From Mayfieldus sp038317345 (lineage in GTDB: Bacteria > Actinomycetota > Thermoleophilia > Solirubrobacterales > 70-9), in the NCBI GenBank assembly GCA_038317345.1, contig JBBQBH010000020.1:1-48770 (forward strand): DNA of 48,770 nt, written 5' to 3'. The notes under the pieces were generated by a model that saw only the letters and a list, made by a program, of their open reading frames with translations, searched no databases and was not told where the DNA came from. Both the position numbers and the translations under genes were made by a program. Below, piece by piece: positions 1-7,842 of the stretch (position 1 is its first letter; each line of letters begins with the position of its first letter).

Positions 1-381
1 GACCACGGCGTGGCGCAGGCCCATCCGCTTGACCTGGTTCGCGACCCGCAGCGGCTCCAGCGGGTCGTTCCAGGTCGGCTTGCCGGTCTGCACGTTGCAA
101 AAGCCGCAGCGGCGGGTGCAGACGTCGCCGAGGATCATGAATGTCGCCGTGCCGCGCTCCCAGCACTCGCCGACGTTGGGGCAGTTGGCTTCCTGGCAGA
201 CGGTGTGCAGCCCCTCCTCCGCGATCGCCTTGCGGAGGCGGCGGTAGGTGGGACCGCCAGGTGCCGGCACCTTCAGCCAAGGCGGCTTTCGCTCCCGGAA
301 CGGCCGTCCCTCGACCGGAGCGCCGCCGCCCGGATTGGCGCGGGACCGGGTCACGTGTATGCGCTGGGTCGTCTCTGCCAC
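1..381 (-). CDS. lipA: Lipoyl synthase, 3' part beyond window
   Basis: Radical-SAM lipoyl synthase, which inserts two sulfurs into protein-bound octanoyl groups. Only the first 127 codons are inside the window; the gene runs off the left edge. The translation contains CQEANCPNVGECWERGTATF, the cysteine set that holds the auxiliary iron-sulfur cluster in LipA, followed by GDVCTRRCGFCNVQTGKP, the radical-SAM CxxxCxxC loop. The start chosen is a GTG at 381, five bases after the lipB stop, so the two genes are probably one transcript. The first 35 residues are basic and unstructured-looking, as is common upstream of the LipA core. The identification is secure from these motifs. The C-terminal half and its final Arg-Ser-Ser-Tyr region cannot be checked here. 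Confidence 0.95.
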   Translation of the reverse strand, partial: MAETTQRIHVTRSRANPGGGAPVEGRPFRERKPPWLKVPAPGGPTYRRLRKAIAEEGLHTVCQEANCPNVGECWERGTATFMILGDVCTRRCGFCNVQTGKPTWNDPLEPLRVANQVKRMGLRHAVV

Positions 382-386
382 GGTCC

Positions 387-1163
387 CTACCGTAGCGCCG
401 CCTGGACCGCAGCCGTGGGAGCCATGATCAGCGATTCGATGCCATCGACATGCCTGGCCAGCTGGGCCGCCTCGATCGGGAGCAAGCTTCGCTCGTAGAC
501 AGCGGCAAACCGCTCCGCCACCTCTTCGCCGAATTGGGCCAGGTCCTGTTCGCCGCCCAGCTCGCGGCCCAGCGAAGTCACCCTGCAACCCTCGATCCCG
601 CAGGGGACGATCCACTCGAACGGCTGCAGGTCGTTGTTGACGTTGATCGCGAAGCCATGCGTGGTGACCCCGCGGCTGATGTGGACTCCGATCGAGCCGA
701 TTTTTCGTGCCTCGTCTGCGGGGTCGGCTCCGCTCGCCGGCGCTGCGCCGGTGGTCCACACTCCGGTCAGATGGTCGATCGTCTGAGCTTCGACGCCGAA
801 CTCGCCCAGCGCCTCGATCATGACCCGCTCCAGGCGCCGGACGTAGGCGTGCACGTCGTCGCCGTACGGCTTCAGGCTGACGATCGGGTAGCCGACCAGC
901 TGCCCCGGCCCGTGGTAGGTGACGGCGCCGCCGCGGTCGGTGTCGCATACCTCGATTCCCTGGGCGCGGTACCAGTCCTCGCCCATCGGCAGCTCGCTCG
1001 CTTGCGAGCGACGCCCGCGCGTGTAGACGGGCGGATGCTCGAGCAGCAGCAGCAGATCGGGAACCTCGTCCGCCTGCCGCGCCGCGGCAAGCCGCGCCTG
1101 CGCCTCGCGGGCCGCGTCATACGGGACCAGTCCGCAGCGGACCATCCAGACGTCGTCACGCAT
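387..1163 (-). CDS. lipB: Octanoyl-[ACP]:protein octanoyltransferase LipB
   Basis: Transfers octanoate from acyl carrier protein to the lipoyl-domain lysine of E2 and GcvH, the step before LipA. The 258-residue translation carries the family signature RGGAVTYHGPGQLVGYP (near residues 76-92), the catalytic lysine context RKIGSIGVHISRGVTTHGFA, and the catalytic cysteine in WIVPCGIEGCRVTSL. The length is slightly above the usual 210-240 because of an insert between the dyad segments (TTGAAPASGADPADEA). It lies directly upstream of lipA. The substrate E2 is encoded 1 kb away on the same strand, beyond the convergent repeat protein, so the lipoylation enzymes sit beside their client complex. Confidence 0.95.
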   Translation of the reverse strand: MRDDVWMVRCGLVPYDAAREAQARLAAARQADEVPDLLLLLEHPPVYTRGRRSQASELPMGEDWYRAQGIEVCDTDRGGAVTYHGPGQLVGYPIVSLKPYGDDVHAYVRRLERVMIEALGEFGVEAQTIDHLTGVWTTGAAPASGADPADEARKIGSIGVHISRGVTTHGFAINVNNDLQPFEWIVPCGIEGCRVTSLGRELGGEQDLAQFGEEVAERFAAVYERSLLPIEAAQLARHVDGIESLIMAPTAAVQAALR

Positions 1164-1287
1164 CTGCTCAGTTTCGCACGGCGGTCGCCTCTACCCGAGA
1201 CCGCGCCGCCGCCTGGCGAGCGCAACCCTGCCAATCTCATGTGTTGACAGTGATTGGATCCTGGAATTTGGCGATTGAGGTGCGGTA

Positions 1288-2184
1288 ATGAAGACCATTT
1301 GGCGAACTGCGCGAGGACGTGCGGGCGGCTTGGCGGCCGCCGGCCTAGCTGTGCTGGCGACGCTGGCGATCCTGCAGCCGACGGGCCCCGGACCCACGAG
1401 GGCCGGCGCGGCGGTGTCCGACCCGGCCGACCTCTCGCTCACGATCTCCGACAGCCCCGATCCGGTGGCCACCGGATCGGTGCTCACCTACACGATCAAG
1501 ATCCACAACGCCGGTCCCGACCCGGCTACCAACACCGTTGTTACGGACGGGCTGCCGAGCGGAGTCAGCTTCGTCTCCGCCACTGCCACGGGCGGCACCT
1601 GCACCAAGAGCGGCAGCAAGCAGGTCTGCGACCTGGGCACTGTCACCACCACGGTCGACCGCACGGTCACGATCAAGACCACGGTGAAGAAGAAGACGGG
1701 CGAGATCAGCAACTCGGCTTCGGTCGCCAGCGACATCACCGACCCCACGCCGGCCAACAACCTCGATACCGAGGTGACCACGATCAAGCAGCCGCCCAAG
1801 CCGCCCAAGCCGGCGAAATGCGGCGGGCAAACGGTGACGATCCTCGGCACCGCCGGCCCGGACACTCTGGTCGGCACGGACGGCAACGACGTGATCTCCG
1901 CGCTGCAGGGCGACGACACGATCTACGGCTTTCGGGGTGGCGATCTGATCTGCGCAGGGCCGGGCACCGACGTGGTCAGGGGCGGGGCCGGGAACGACGT
2001 CGTCTTCGGTGGTCAGGGATCCGACTTCATTCGCGGCCGGCGCGGCGACGACGCGCTGTACGGTCAGCGCGGCCGCGACCGGCTACGCGGCGGAAGAGGC
2101 GACGACCTCCTGGCCGGCGGCCCGGGGTTCGACCGCTGCCGCGGCGGACCCGGCCTCGATCGCCGGCGCAGCTGCGAGCGCTAA
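1288..2184 (+). CDS. Secreted DUF11 plus RTX-like calcium-repeat protein
   Basis: Predicted exported protein of 298 residues; function unknown. An N-terminal hydrophobic signal segment (about residues 12-42, preceded by Arg/Lys) is followed by a DUF11 module (about 45-165, with TYTIKIHNAGPDPATNTVVTD and ISNSASVASDITDPTPANN). A Pro-Lys linker comes next, and then a run of nonapeptide-like repeats of the hemolysin calcium-binding type (about 185-290: GTDGNDVISALQGDD, GGAGNDVVFGGQGSD, GGRGDDLLAGGPG). DUF11 is common in cell-surface proteins, and RTX repeats bind calcium after export. The gene stands alone between convergent E2 and divergent lipB; a GAGGTG ribosome site precedes the ATG and a TTGACA lies at 1244-1249. 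There is no enzymatic domain, so the toxin associations of RTX proteins should not be assumed. Confidence 0.8.
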   Translation: MKTIWRTARGRAGGLAAAGLAVLATLAILQPTGPGPTRAGAAVSDPADLSLTISDSPDPVATGSVLTYTIKIHNAGPDPATNTVVTDGLPSGVSFVSATATGGTCTKSGSKQVCDLGTVTTTVDRTVTIKTTVKKKTGEISNSASVASDITDPTPANNLDTEVTTIKQPPKPPKPAKCGGQTVTILGTAGPDTLVGTDGNDVISALQGDDTIYGFRGGDLICAGPGTDVVRGGAGNDVVFGGQGSDFIRGRRGDDALYGQRGRDRLRGGRGDDLLAGGPGFDRCRGGPGLDRRRSCER

Positions 2185-2187
2185 CCG

Positions 2188-3465
2188 CTAGAGCGCGAGG
2201 TTCGCGGGCTCTTCGAGCAGGTCGCGGATTCGGGCCAGGAACTGGGCGCCGTCGGCGCCGTAGAGGATGCGGTGATCGCCGGCGAGCGTCACCGACATCA
2301 GCTGCGCCTTCGCGATCTCCCCGTCGCGCACCACCGGCCGCTCGTTGATCGCGCCGACGGCGAGGATCCCGGCCTGCGGCGGGTTGATCACCGCCGAGAA
2401 GCTGTCGATCCCGTACATACCGAGGTTTGAGACCGTGAAAGTCCCGCCGGAAAGCTCGGGGGGCGTGATCGTTGCGTCTCGGACCTTGCCGGCAAGCCCG
2501 CGCGACTGGCGGGCGATCTCGCGCAGGCCCTTGCGGTCGGCGTCGAAGATGGTGGGAACGGTCAGGGCGTCCTGCGCGGCCACCGCGACGCCGACGTTGA
2601 TCCGCGAGTAGAGCTCCAGACGACCATCGCGGTAGGCGCCGTTGGCGCGCGGGTGCTCGCGCAGCGCGATCGCACAGGCTTTGACCACCATGTCGTTGAA
2701 GGAGGGCACGGGCTCATCCTCCGGGGCGCCGGCCTTCATCCGTGAGCGTGCCTCGACCGCGCGGGTCATGTCAATCTCGACCGAGAGGTAGAAGTGCGGT
2801 GCGGTGGCCTTCGACTCCGCCATTCGCCTTGCCACCGTCTGCTGCAGCTTGGTCAGCTCCTGCTGGGAGACCTCGCCCTTCGCGGTCTCGGGCCTTTCCA
2901 GCGCTGCGGGCGCCGGCCCAGCGGCCGGCGCGGCGGCAGGTTTCGCCTCCGCCCCTTCGACGTCCGCCTTGACTATGCGCCCCCCGGGCCCAGAGCCCTG
3001 TAATGCGGCCAGGTCGACGCCCTTCTCGGCGGCGATCCGGCGCGCGATCGGGGACGCCTTTACGCGTCCGTCCCCCTCTGGTTGGGTGACGGAGGGTGCT
3101 GCGACCTCCGCAGCGGGCGCTGCCGTCGCCGTCGAGGCCGAGGAGGTCTCGGCTTCCGGCTTGCCGCCGTTGCCCGCCGACTTCTTCTCCTTGCCCTTCT
3201 TCTTCTTGCCGGCTCCATTCGCTTCGCTGGCGTCGCCGACCCTCGCGATCACCTCGCCGATTCCCAGCGTGTCTCCCTCGTTGGCCACGATCTCGATCAG
3301 GGTGCCGGCCGCGTCGGACTCGTAGACCATGTTCGCCTTGTCGGTTTCGATTTCGACCAGCTCGTCGCCGACCGCGACCTCCTCGCCTTCCGACTTCAAC
3401 CAGCGCAGCACCGTCCCCTCTTCCATCGAGTCCGAGAGCCTTGGCATGACGATCTCCGCAGCCAC
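2188..3465 (-). CDS. pdhC: Pyruvate dehydrogenase E2, dihydrolipoamide acetyltransferase
   Basis: Core acyltransferase of the 2-oxoacid dehydrogenase complex, 425 residues. There is one lipoyl domain (about 1-78, lipoyl lysine in IETDKANMVYES) and a charged Lys/Ala-rich linker. A peripheral-subunit-binding domain follows (about 133-170, ASPIARRIAAEKGVDLAAL...GPGGRIVKADVE), then the catalytic domain (about 195-425). The active-site His is in DHRILYGADGAQFL. Most E2s have DHRxxDG; here the Asp is Tyr, a form I recall from cyanobacterial and plastid E2s. The start GTG overlaps the E1-beta stop as TAGTG, so translation is coupled. The position after E1-alpha/E1-beta and the E1 sequences favour pyruvate over branched-chain substrates. 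The symbol is by analogy. Confidence 0.93.
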   Translation of the reverse strand: MAAEIVMPRLSDSMEEGTVLRWLKSEGEEVAVGDELVEIETDKANMVYESDAAGTLIEIVANEGDTLGIGEVIARVGDASEANGAGKKKKGKEKKSAGNGGKPEAETSSASTATAAPAAEVAAPSVTQPEGDGRVKASPIARRIAAEKGVDLAALQGSGPGGRIVKADVEGAEAKPAAAPAAGPAPAALERPETAKGEVSQQELTKLQQTVARRMAESKATAPHFYLSVEIDMTRAVEARSRMKAGAPEDEPVPSFNDMVVKACAIALREHPRANGAYRDGRLELYSRINVGVAVAAQDALTVPTIFDADRKGLREIARQSRGLAGKVRDATITPPELSGGTFTVSNLGMYGIDSFSAVINPPQAGILAVGAINERPVVRDGEIAKAQLMSVTLAGDHRILYGADGAQFLARIRDLLEEPANLAL

Positions 3466-4457
3466 TACGCCGACCCCTCCAGGGTCGCCATCGCCGCCTT
3501 GATCACGTGTTCCTCGTGCGGGATCGCGGCCTGCTCGAGGCGCTTGGAGTAGGGCATCGGGACGTCGGCACCGGTGACCCGCTGAATCGGGGCGTCGAGG
3601 TAATCGAAGGCCTGCTCCTGGATCAGCGCCGCGACGTTTGCCCCGACGCCGCCGTGAGGCCAGCCCTCCTCGACGACCACGACCCGGTTGGTCTTGCGCA
3701 CGGACTCGAGGATCGTGTTCAGATCGAGCGGGCGCAGGGTGCGCGGGTCGATCACCTCAGCTTCGACCCCGTCCTCGCTGGAGAGTTGCTTCGCCGCGTT
3801 CTCGGCCACCTGGGCCATCTTCAGGATGCCGATGATCGTCACGTCGGAGCCCTCGCGCCGCACCGCCGCTTCGCCGAAGCGCAGGAGCGGCGCGTCGCCG
3901 TTCTCGGGCACCTCGCCTCGGGCGCCGTACAGGGTCTCGTGCTCCATGAAGATCACCGGGTTGTCGTCGCGGATCGCCGTCTTCAGCAGTGCCTTGCCGT
4001 CGGCCGGAGTGGACGGGCAGGCGACGAGCAGACCGGGGACGTGCAGGTACATGGCCTCGAAGCTGTGTGAGTGGGTGGGCCCGAGCTGGTGCCCTCCGCC
4101 GCCCGGCATTCGGATCACCATCGGCACCCGCACCTTGCCGCCGAACATGTAGGGAATCGCGGCCGCGTGGTTGATGATCTGGTCGGCGGCCAGCAGGGAG
4201 AAGTTGACGGTCATGATCTCGACCACCGGGCGCAGCCCAGCCATCGCCGCGCCGACGCCCGTTCCGACGATCGTGTTCTCGGAGATCGGCGTGTCGCGAA
4301 CCCGCTTCTCGCCGAACTCGTCGAGCAGCCCCTCGGTCACCTTGAAGGCACCCTGAAAGACGCCGACGTCCTCACCCATGATGAAGACCGACTCGTCGCG
4401 CTGCATCTCCTCGCGCAGCGCCGAGTTAAGGGCTTCGCGCATGCGCATCGTCGCCAC
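3465..4457 (-). CDS. pdhB: Pyruvate dehydrogenase E1 component, beta subunit
   Basis: The 330-residue transketolase-like beta subunit of the thiamine-diphosphate-dependent E1. Recognisable segments are MGEDVGVFQGAFKVTEGLL, RVRDTPISENTIVGTGVGAA, EIMTVNFSLLAADQIINHAA and GGGGHQLGPTHSHSFEA, then the C-terminal transketolase domain DVTIIGILKMAQVAENAAKQL and RVVVVEEGWPHGGVGANVAAL. These match mitochondrial and bacterial PDH E1-beta more closely than branched-chain E1-beta. The start GTG overlaps the E1-alpha stop (TAGTG), and its own stop overlaps the E2 start in the same way. The three subunits are therefore translated in sequence from one mRNA. Confidence 0.94.
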   Translation of the reverse strand: MATMRMREALNSALREEMQRDESVFIMGEDVGVFQGAFKVTEGLLDEFGEKRVRDTPISENTIVGTGVGAAMAGLRPVVEIMTVNFSLLAADQIINHAAAIPYMFGGKVRVPMVIRMPGGGGHQLGPTHSHSFEAMYLHVPGLLVACPSTPADGKALLKTAIRDDNPVIFMEHETLYGARGEVPENGDAPLLRFGEAAVRREGSDVTIIGILKMAQVAENAAKQLSSEDGVEAEVIDPRTLRPLDLNTILESVRKTNRVVVVEEGWPHGGVGANVAALIQEQAFDYLDAPIQRVTGADVPMPYSKRLEQAAIPHEEHVIKAAMATLEGSA

Positions 4458-5755
4458 TAGGCGTCCTCCTCGGGCTCGCCCTCTTCGGGGTCCTCGCTCT
4501 GCTCGCGGCCCTGCGACTCGGCCCCTTCCCTGGCATCGCCCTGCTCGGCTGGGTTGATCCGAGGCCCGCTCGGCAGGCCCGCATAGGCGGCACCGGCCTC
4601 CGCCAGCGCCTTTGCCCGCTCTGACGCCTCGGACTCGCGCTCGCCGGGGTGGGGGTCGGGGCTGCGCTCGTCGACCGCGTACCAGCCCATCGTCTCGCCG
4701 ACCACGTAGAGATGGTCGTAGAGCGAGTCGAGCGCCGGCTCCGGCGACTGATCCGCAAAGCGCACCGCCTCGGTGATGACCTCATCCGCGTGCTCGCGGA
4801 TGTCGTCGACGTCCTGCTGGCTCAGCCTCCCGGCCTCGATTGCGCGGGCCGCGAAGGTTTCGATCGGGTCCTTGGCTCGCCATTCCTCGACCTCGTCCTT
4901 TGAGCGGTAGACCTCAGGGTCGGCGGCGGAGTGGCCGCGGTAGCGATAGGTGAACGCCTCGACCAGGGTCGGTCGGCGCTCCTCGCGAGCGATGCGGATG
5001 TGCTCTGAGACCGCCTCGCGCACCGCAAGCACGTCCATGCCGTCGATGCGCTCGCCCGGCACCCCGTAGCCCTCGGCCTTGCGGGAGAGGTCGGTTTGCG
5101 CCGAGTGGCGCTCGATCGCGGTGCCCATCCCGTAGAGGTTGTTCTCGACCAGGAAGAAGACCGGCAGCTTCCAGAGCGCCGCCAGGTTCATCGTCTCGCC
5201 GAAGTTGCCGGCGTTGGAGGCGCCGTCCCCGAACATGCAGACGGTCACCGAGTCCTCGCCCCTGTAGTCGGAGGCGAGCGCCAGCCCGGCGGCGATCGGC
5301 AGGTTGCCGCCGACGATCCCGTAGCCGCCCATGAAGCGGTTCTCGAGGTCGAAGATATGCATCGAGCCGCCGCGCCCGCCGCTGGTTCCGTCGACGCGGC
5401 CGAACAGCTCCGCCATCACCGCGTTGGGGTGGGTGCCGCGGGCGATCGCGTGGCCGTGGGTGCGATAGGTGCCGATCAGGTAGTCGTCGGGGCGCATCAC
5501 CGACGTCGTGCCGACGATCGTCGCCTCCTCGCCGATCGCCAGATGCAGGAAGCCGCCGGCCTTCGCCCGCTGGTACTGGCGGCCCGCCTCCTCCTCGAAG
5601 CGGCGGATCATCGCCATCGTCGAGAGCAGCTCGCGACAGGCATCGGCGTCCGGTAGCTCGCGCTTGGCACCGGCCACCCCGTCGCTCGAGGTCACGCGTG
5701 CCTGCTCTCCAGTTGCGGTGCTCGGGTTCTCAGTCAATCCCGTCCTCGGCTCCAC
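4457..5755 (-). CDS. pdhA: Pyruvate dehydrogenase E1 component, alpha subunit
   Basis: Alpha subunit of the heterotetrameric E1, 432 residues. The thiamine-diphosphate/Mg motif is intact: GDGASNAGNFGETMNLAALW ending in VENN. YRYRGHSAADPEVYRSKDEVEEW is the phosphorylation-loop region characteristic of PDH E1-alpha. The catalytic core runs from about residue 40 to 355. It is followed by about 75 residues rich in Glu, Asp, Gly and Ser (ending EDPEEGEPEEDA), unusual for the family and probably disordered. The start is a GTG at 5755; a TTG seven codons later and a GTG at residue 21 are alternatives, because the first 35 residues have no recognisable fold. It follows the thioredoxin-fold gene by about 45 bases. 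Confidence 0.93.
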   Translation of the reverse strand: MEPRTGLTENPSTATGEQARVTSSDGVAGAKRELPDADACRELLSTMAMIRRFEEEAGRQYQRAKAGGFLHLAIGEEATIVGTTSVMRPDDYLIGTYRTHGHAIARGTHPNAVMAELFGRVDGTSGGRGGSMHIFDLENRFMGGYGIVGGNLPIAAGLALASDYRGEDSVTVCMFGDGASNAGNFGETMNLAALWKLPVFFLVENNLYGMGTAIERHSAQTDLSRKAEGYGVPGERIDGMDVLAVREAVSEHIRIAREERRPTLVEAFTYRYRGHSAADPEVYRSKDEVEEWRAKDPIETFAARAIEAGRLSQQDVDDIREHADEVITEAVRFADQSPEPALDSLYDHLYVVGETMGWYAVDERSPDPHPGERESEASERAKALAEAGAAYAGLPSGPRINPAEQGDAREGAESQGREQSEDPEEGEPEEDA

Positions 5756-5766
5756 CTTAGCTAAGG
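5755..5766. promoter_or_regulatory. Perfect 12-bp palindrome at the pdhA start
   Basis: CCTTAGCTAAGG reads the same on both strands and touches the proposed GTG start of the E1-alpha gene. It lies in the only sizeable gap of the lpdA-pdh operon. It could be a protein-binding site or an RNA element affecting translation start; 12-bp palindromes also occur by chance. No -10/-35 pair is obvious beside it. Confidence 0.25.
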
Positions 5767-5800
5767 GGCCTGCCGGTGCGGGAGCCCGGTTGGGGGAAGG

Positions 5801-6358
5801 TCAGGCAGCGGCGGCGATCGCGTCCTCGAGGCGGTCGTCGCCCCAGAAGACTTCGTCGCCCACCACCAGGCTTGGCACACCCTTCACCCCGAGTTCTCCG
5901 GCGGCCTCGGTCGCATCGAGAAGGGCGTCCTTGACCCCGGCCGTCTCGATCGCTTTCAGCACCGCGGCGGGGTGCAGCTCGCAGCCCGCGGCGGCGATCA
6001 GGACGTTCTCGGGGTCGCTGAGATCCCGTCCGCCGGCGAAGGCCTGGCGGAAGGCGGCGAGGGCAAAGGCGACGGTGCGACCGGTCTGTTTCGCGAAGGT
6101 GGCGGCCCGCATCGCTGTAAGGGTGTTGCCGGGGAAGGGCGCGGGCCAGCGGATCGCGGGCAGGTCGTAGTCGGCGGCGCGCCGCTCCACCTCGGCGATC
6201 CCTGCCTGGCGCTGCGGCGTCTCGGCCCAGGACCCCCGCTCGAAGCGCTTGAACAGCCCGCCCAGCAGAATCGGCTGCCACTCGGGCGCCTCGAGGCCAT
6301 TCTCGGCGAACAATCCGTTGACCCGCTCGGCCGCGAGATACGCATACGGCGAGCCCAA
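5801..6358 (-). CDS. DsbA-family thioredoxin-fold protein, HCCA-isomerase-like
   Basis: A 185-residue protein of the 2-hydroxychromene-2-carboxylate isomerase / GST-kappa branch of the DsbA superfamily. The first strand and active-site loop read FYFDLGSPYAYLAAERV, where Ser-Pro replaces the redox CxxC, so it should be a glutathione-type or isomerase fold rather than a disulfide oxidase. The cis-Pro region is LGVKGVPSLVVGDEVFWGDDRLE near the C-terminus. The usual start codons place the beginning at a TTG (6358), which would cut off FYFD of the first strand; the same frame remains open upstream, with a CTG at 6382 that almost touches the lpdA stop. It sits inside the pyruvate dehydrogenase operon with no obvious pathway link. 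Confidence 0.8.
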   Translation of the reverse strand: MGSPYAYLAAERVNGLFAENGLEAPEWQPILLGGLFKRFERGSWAETPQRQAGIAEVERRAADYDLPAIRWPAPFPGNTLTAMRAATFAKQTGRTVAFALAAFRQAFAGGRDLSDPENVLIAAAGCELHPAAVLKAIETAGVKDALLDATEAAGELGVKGVPSLVVGDEVFWGDDRLEDAIAAAA

Positions 6359-6384
6359 ATCGAAGTAAAAGACGGAACGCAGGG

Positions 6385-7752
6385 CTACGCGTGTATGGCC
6401 CAGCCGTCCACGGCGCGGGCTGCGTCGAGGATCGCCTCGGACATCGTCGGATGGGGGTGGACTATCCGTGCCAGCTCCTGGTAGCCGCCCTCCAGCGCCA
6501 TCGTGTCGACCAGCTCGGGGATCATGTCGCAGGCCCGGTTGCCGACGATGTGGGCGCCGAGGATCTCGCCGTACTCGGCATCGGCGACGAGCTTCACAAG
6601 TCCCTCGCGATCGTCATAGACGACCGACGCCCCGGCGCCGCCGAGCTTGAACTTGCCGACCTTGATCTCCACCCCCGTCTCTTTTGCCTGCTCCTCGGTG
6701 AGCCCGACGCTCGCCACCTGCGGCTCGCAGAAAGTCGCCCCGGCGATCAGGTTGATGTCGACGGGGTGGGTCTCGGCGCCGGCGATCCGCTCCGCCGCGA
6801 CGACCCCCTCCTCGGAGGCCTTGTGGGCGAGCGCGGGGCCGCGCACGAGGTCGCCGATCGCGTAGACCATCTCGTTTGAGGTCCGCTGGTACTCGTCGAT
6901 CTCGACCCGGCCGCCGTCGCCTGTCGCCACACCCGCCTCTTCGAGGTTCAGCGCCTCGGTGTCGGGTGCGCGGCCGCCGGCGATGCAGAGATAGTCGACC
7001 TCGATCGTCTGGTCCCCGAAGCCGACCTTGACCGAGTCGCTTCCCGCCTCGACCTTCTCGACCGGGGTGCCGGTGGAGATCGTGACGCCCTGCTTCTTGA
7101 AGTGGCGCTCGACGACCCGCGCCATGTCCTTGTCCTCGGCGGGGAGGATCTGGTCGAGCATCTCTATCAGCGTCACCTCGCTACCGAAGCGGACGTAGGC
7201 GGAGGCGATCTCGGCGCCTGAGGCGCCGGCGCCGACCACCGCGATCTTGGCCGGCTGCTCGGGCAGCGACCAGGCGCCCCAGGTGTCGACGACGCGGCCG
7301 CCGAACTCGACCCCGGGGATCGGCATCGCCACCGAGCCGGTGGCGATCACCACCGCACCCGCCTCGTAGGTCTTGCGCCCGACTTTGACGTTGCCCTCTG
7401 CGGTCAGCGAGCCCTCGCCCGCGATCATCTCGACCTTGTCCTTGTCCCAGAGGAATTTCACGCCGCCGGACAGGGTCTCGGAGACCTTGGCGCGTCGCTC
7501 GCCAAGCGCCTTCCAGTCGAGGCTCGCGTCCGCGGCGACGACCCCCAGCTCGGCGCCGTTGCGGGCGTGGTCGAAGACCTCCGCCGTGTGGAGGAGCGTC
7601 TTCGCCGGGATGCAGGCGTAGTTCAGGCAGCGTCCGCCCGGTTTGTCCTTCTCGATCACGGCGGTCTTCTTGCCCAGCTGCGCGGCGCGGATCGCGGCCA
7701 CGTAGCCGCCCGGCCCGCCGCCGATCACGATCACGTCGTACTTGTCCGCCAT
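6385..7752 (-). CDS. lpdA: Dihydrolipoamide dehydrogenase, E3
   Basis: FAD-dependent E3 that reoxidises the lipoyl arm of E2 and reduces NAD. The 455 residues include the FAD dinucleotide motif VIVIGGGPGGYVAAIRAAQLG at the N-terminus and the redox-active disulfide GGRCLNYACIPAKTLLH. The usual spacing CxxxxC is kept, although the loop reads LNYA rather than LNVG. The NAD-binding fold is IAVVGAGASGAEIASAYVRFG, and the C-terminal interface holds the catalytic HPHPT. I chose the ATG at 7752, which begins MADKYDVIVIGG. It overlaps the stop of an upstream 19-codon ORF as TGATG and has no Shine-Dalgarno, implying translational coupling to that ORF. A TTG and a GTG lie just upstream in frame. Confidence 0.96.
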   Translation of the reverse strand: MADKYDVIVIGGGPGGYVAAIRAAQLGKKTAVIEKDKPGGRCLNYACIPAKTLLHTAEVFDHARNGAELGVVAADASLDWKALGERRAKVSETLSGGVKFLWDKDKVEMIAGEGSLTAEGNVKVGRKTYEAGAVVIATGSVAMPIPGVEFGGRVVDTWGAWSLPEQPAKIAVVGAGASGAEIASAYVRFGSEVTLIEMLDQILPAEDKDMARVVERHFKKQGVTISTGTPVEKVEAGSDSVKVGFGDQTIEVDYLCIAGGRAPDTEALNLEEAGVATGDGGRVEIDEYQRTSNEMVYAIGDLVRGPALAHKASEEGVVAAERIAGAETHPVDINLIAGATFCEPQVASVGLTEEQAKETGVEIKVGKFKLGGAGASVVYDDREGLVKLVADAEYGEILGAHIVGNRACDMIPELVDTMALEGGYQELARIVHPHPTMSEAILDAARAVDGWAIHA

Positions 7753-7811
7753 CACCAATTAAGTTCGCGCTCGGCGTTGAGCCATGCTCCCTTTATGAGC
7801 CTCGCGCTCAC
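7752..7811 (-). CDS. 19-residue leader micropeptide, MSARL family
   Basis: A GTG-started ORF reading MSARLIKGAWLNAERELNW, whose stop overlaps the lpdA ATG (TGATG). It is too short for gene finders. Support comes from two other copies at 46516-46581 and 46578-46640 that share the peptide pattern MSARL.K.A....ERE and differ by indels of whole codons. The same upstream signal (TAGGCT, then 6 nt, then GTG) is also shared. Within the ORF, GCTC-N7-GAGC can form a small hairpin at codons 4-8, conserved in all copies. It is probably the first cistron of a leaderless mRNA whose translation delivers ribosomes to lpdA. Whether the peptide itself acts is unknown. Confidence 0.6.
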   Translation of the reverse strand: MSARLIKGAWLNAERELNW

Positions 7812-7817
7812 AGATCG

Positions 7818-7823
7818 AGCCTA
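7818..7823 (-). promoter_or_regulatory. Candidate -10 for leaderless lpdA transcript
   Basis: On the minus strand TAGGCT fits the actinobacterial TANNNT -10 pattern and ends 6 nt before the GTG of the micropeptide. That spacing would put the transcription start at or next to the start codon. No convincing -35 is seen. Confidence 0.45.
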
Positions 7824-7842
7824 TAGGACGCTCGGAAGCTGC

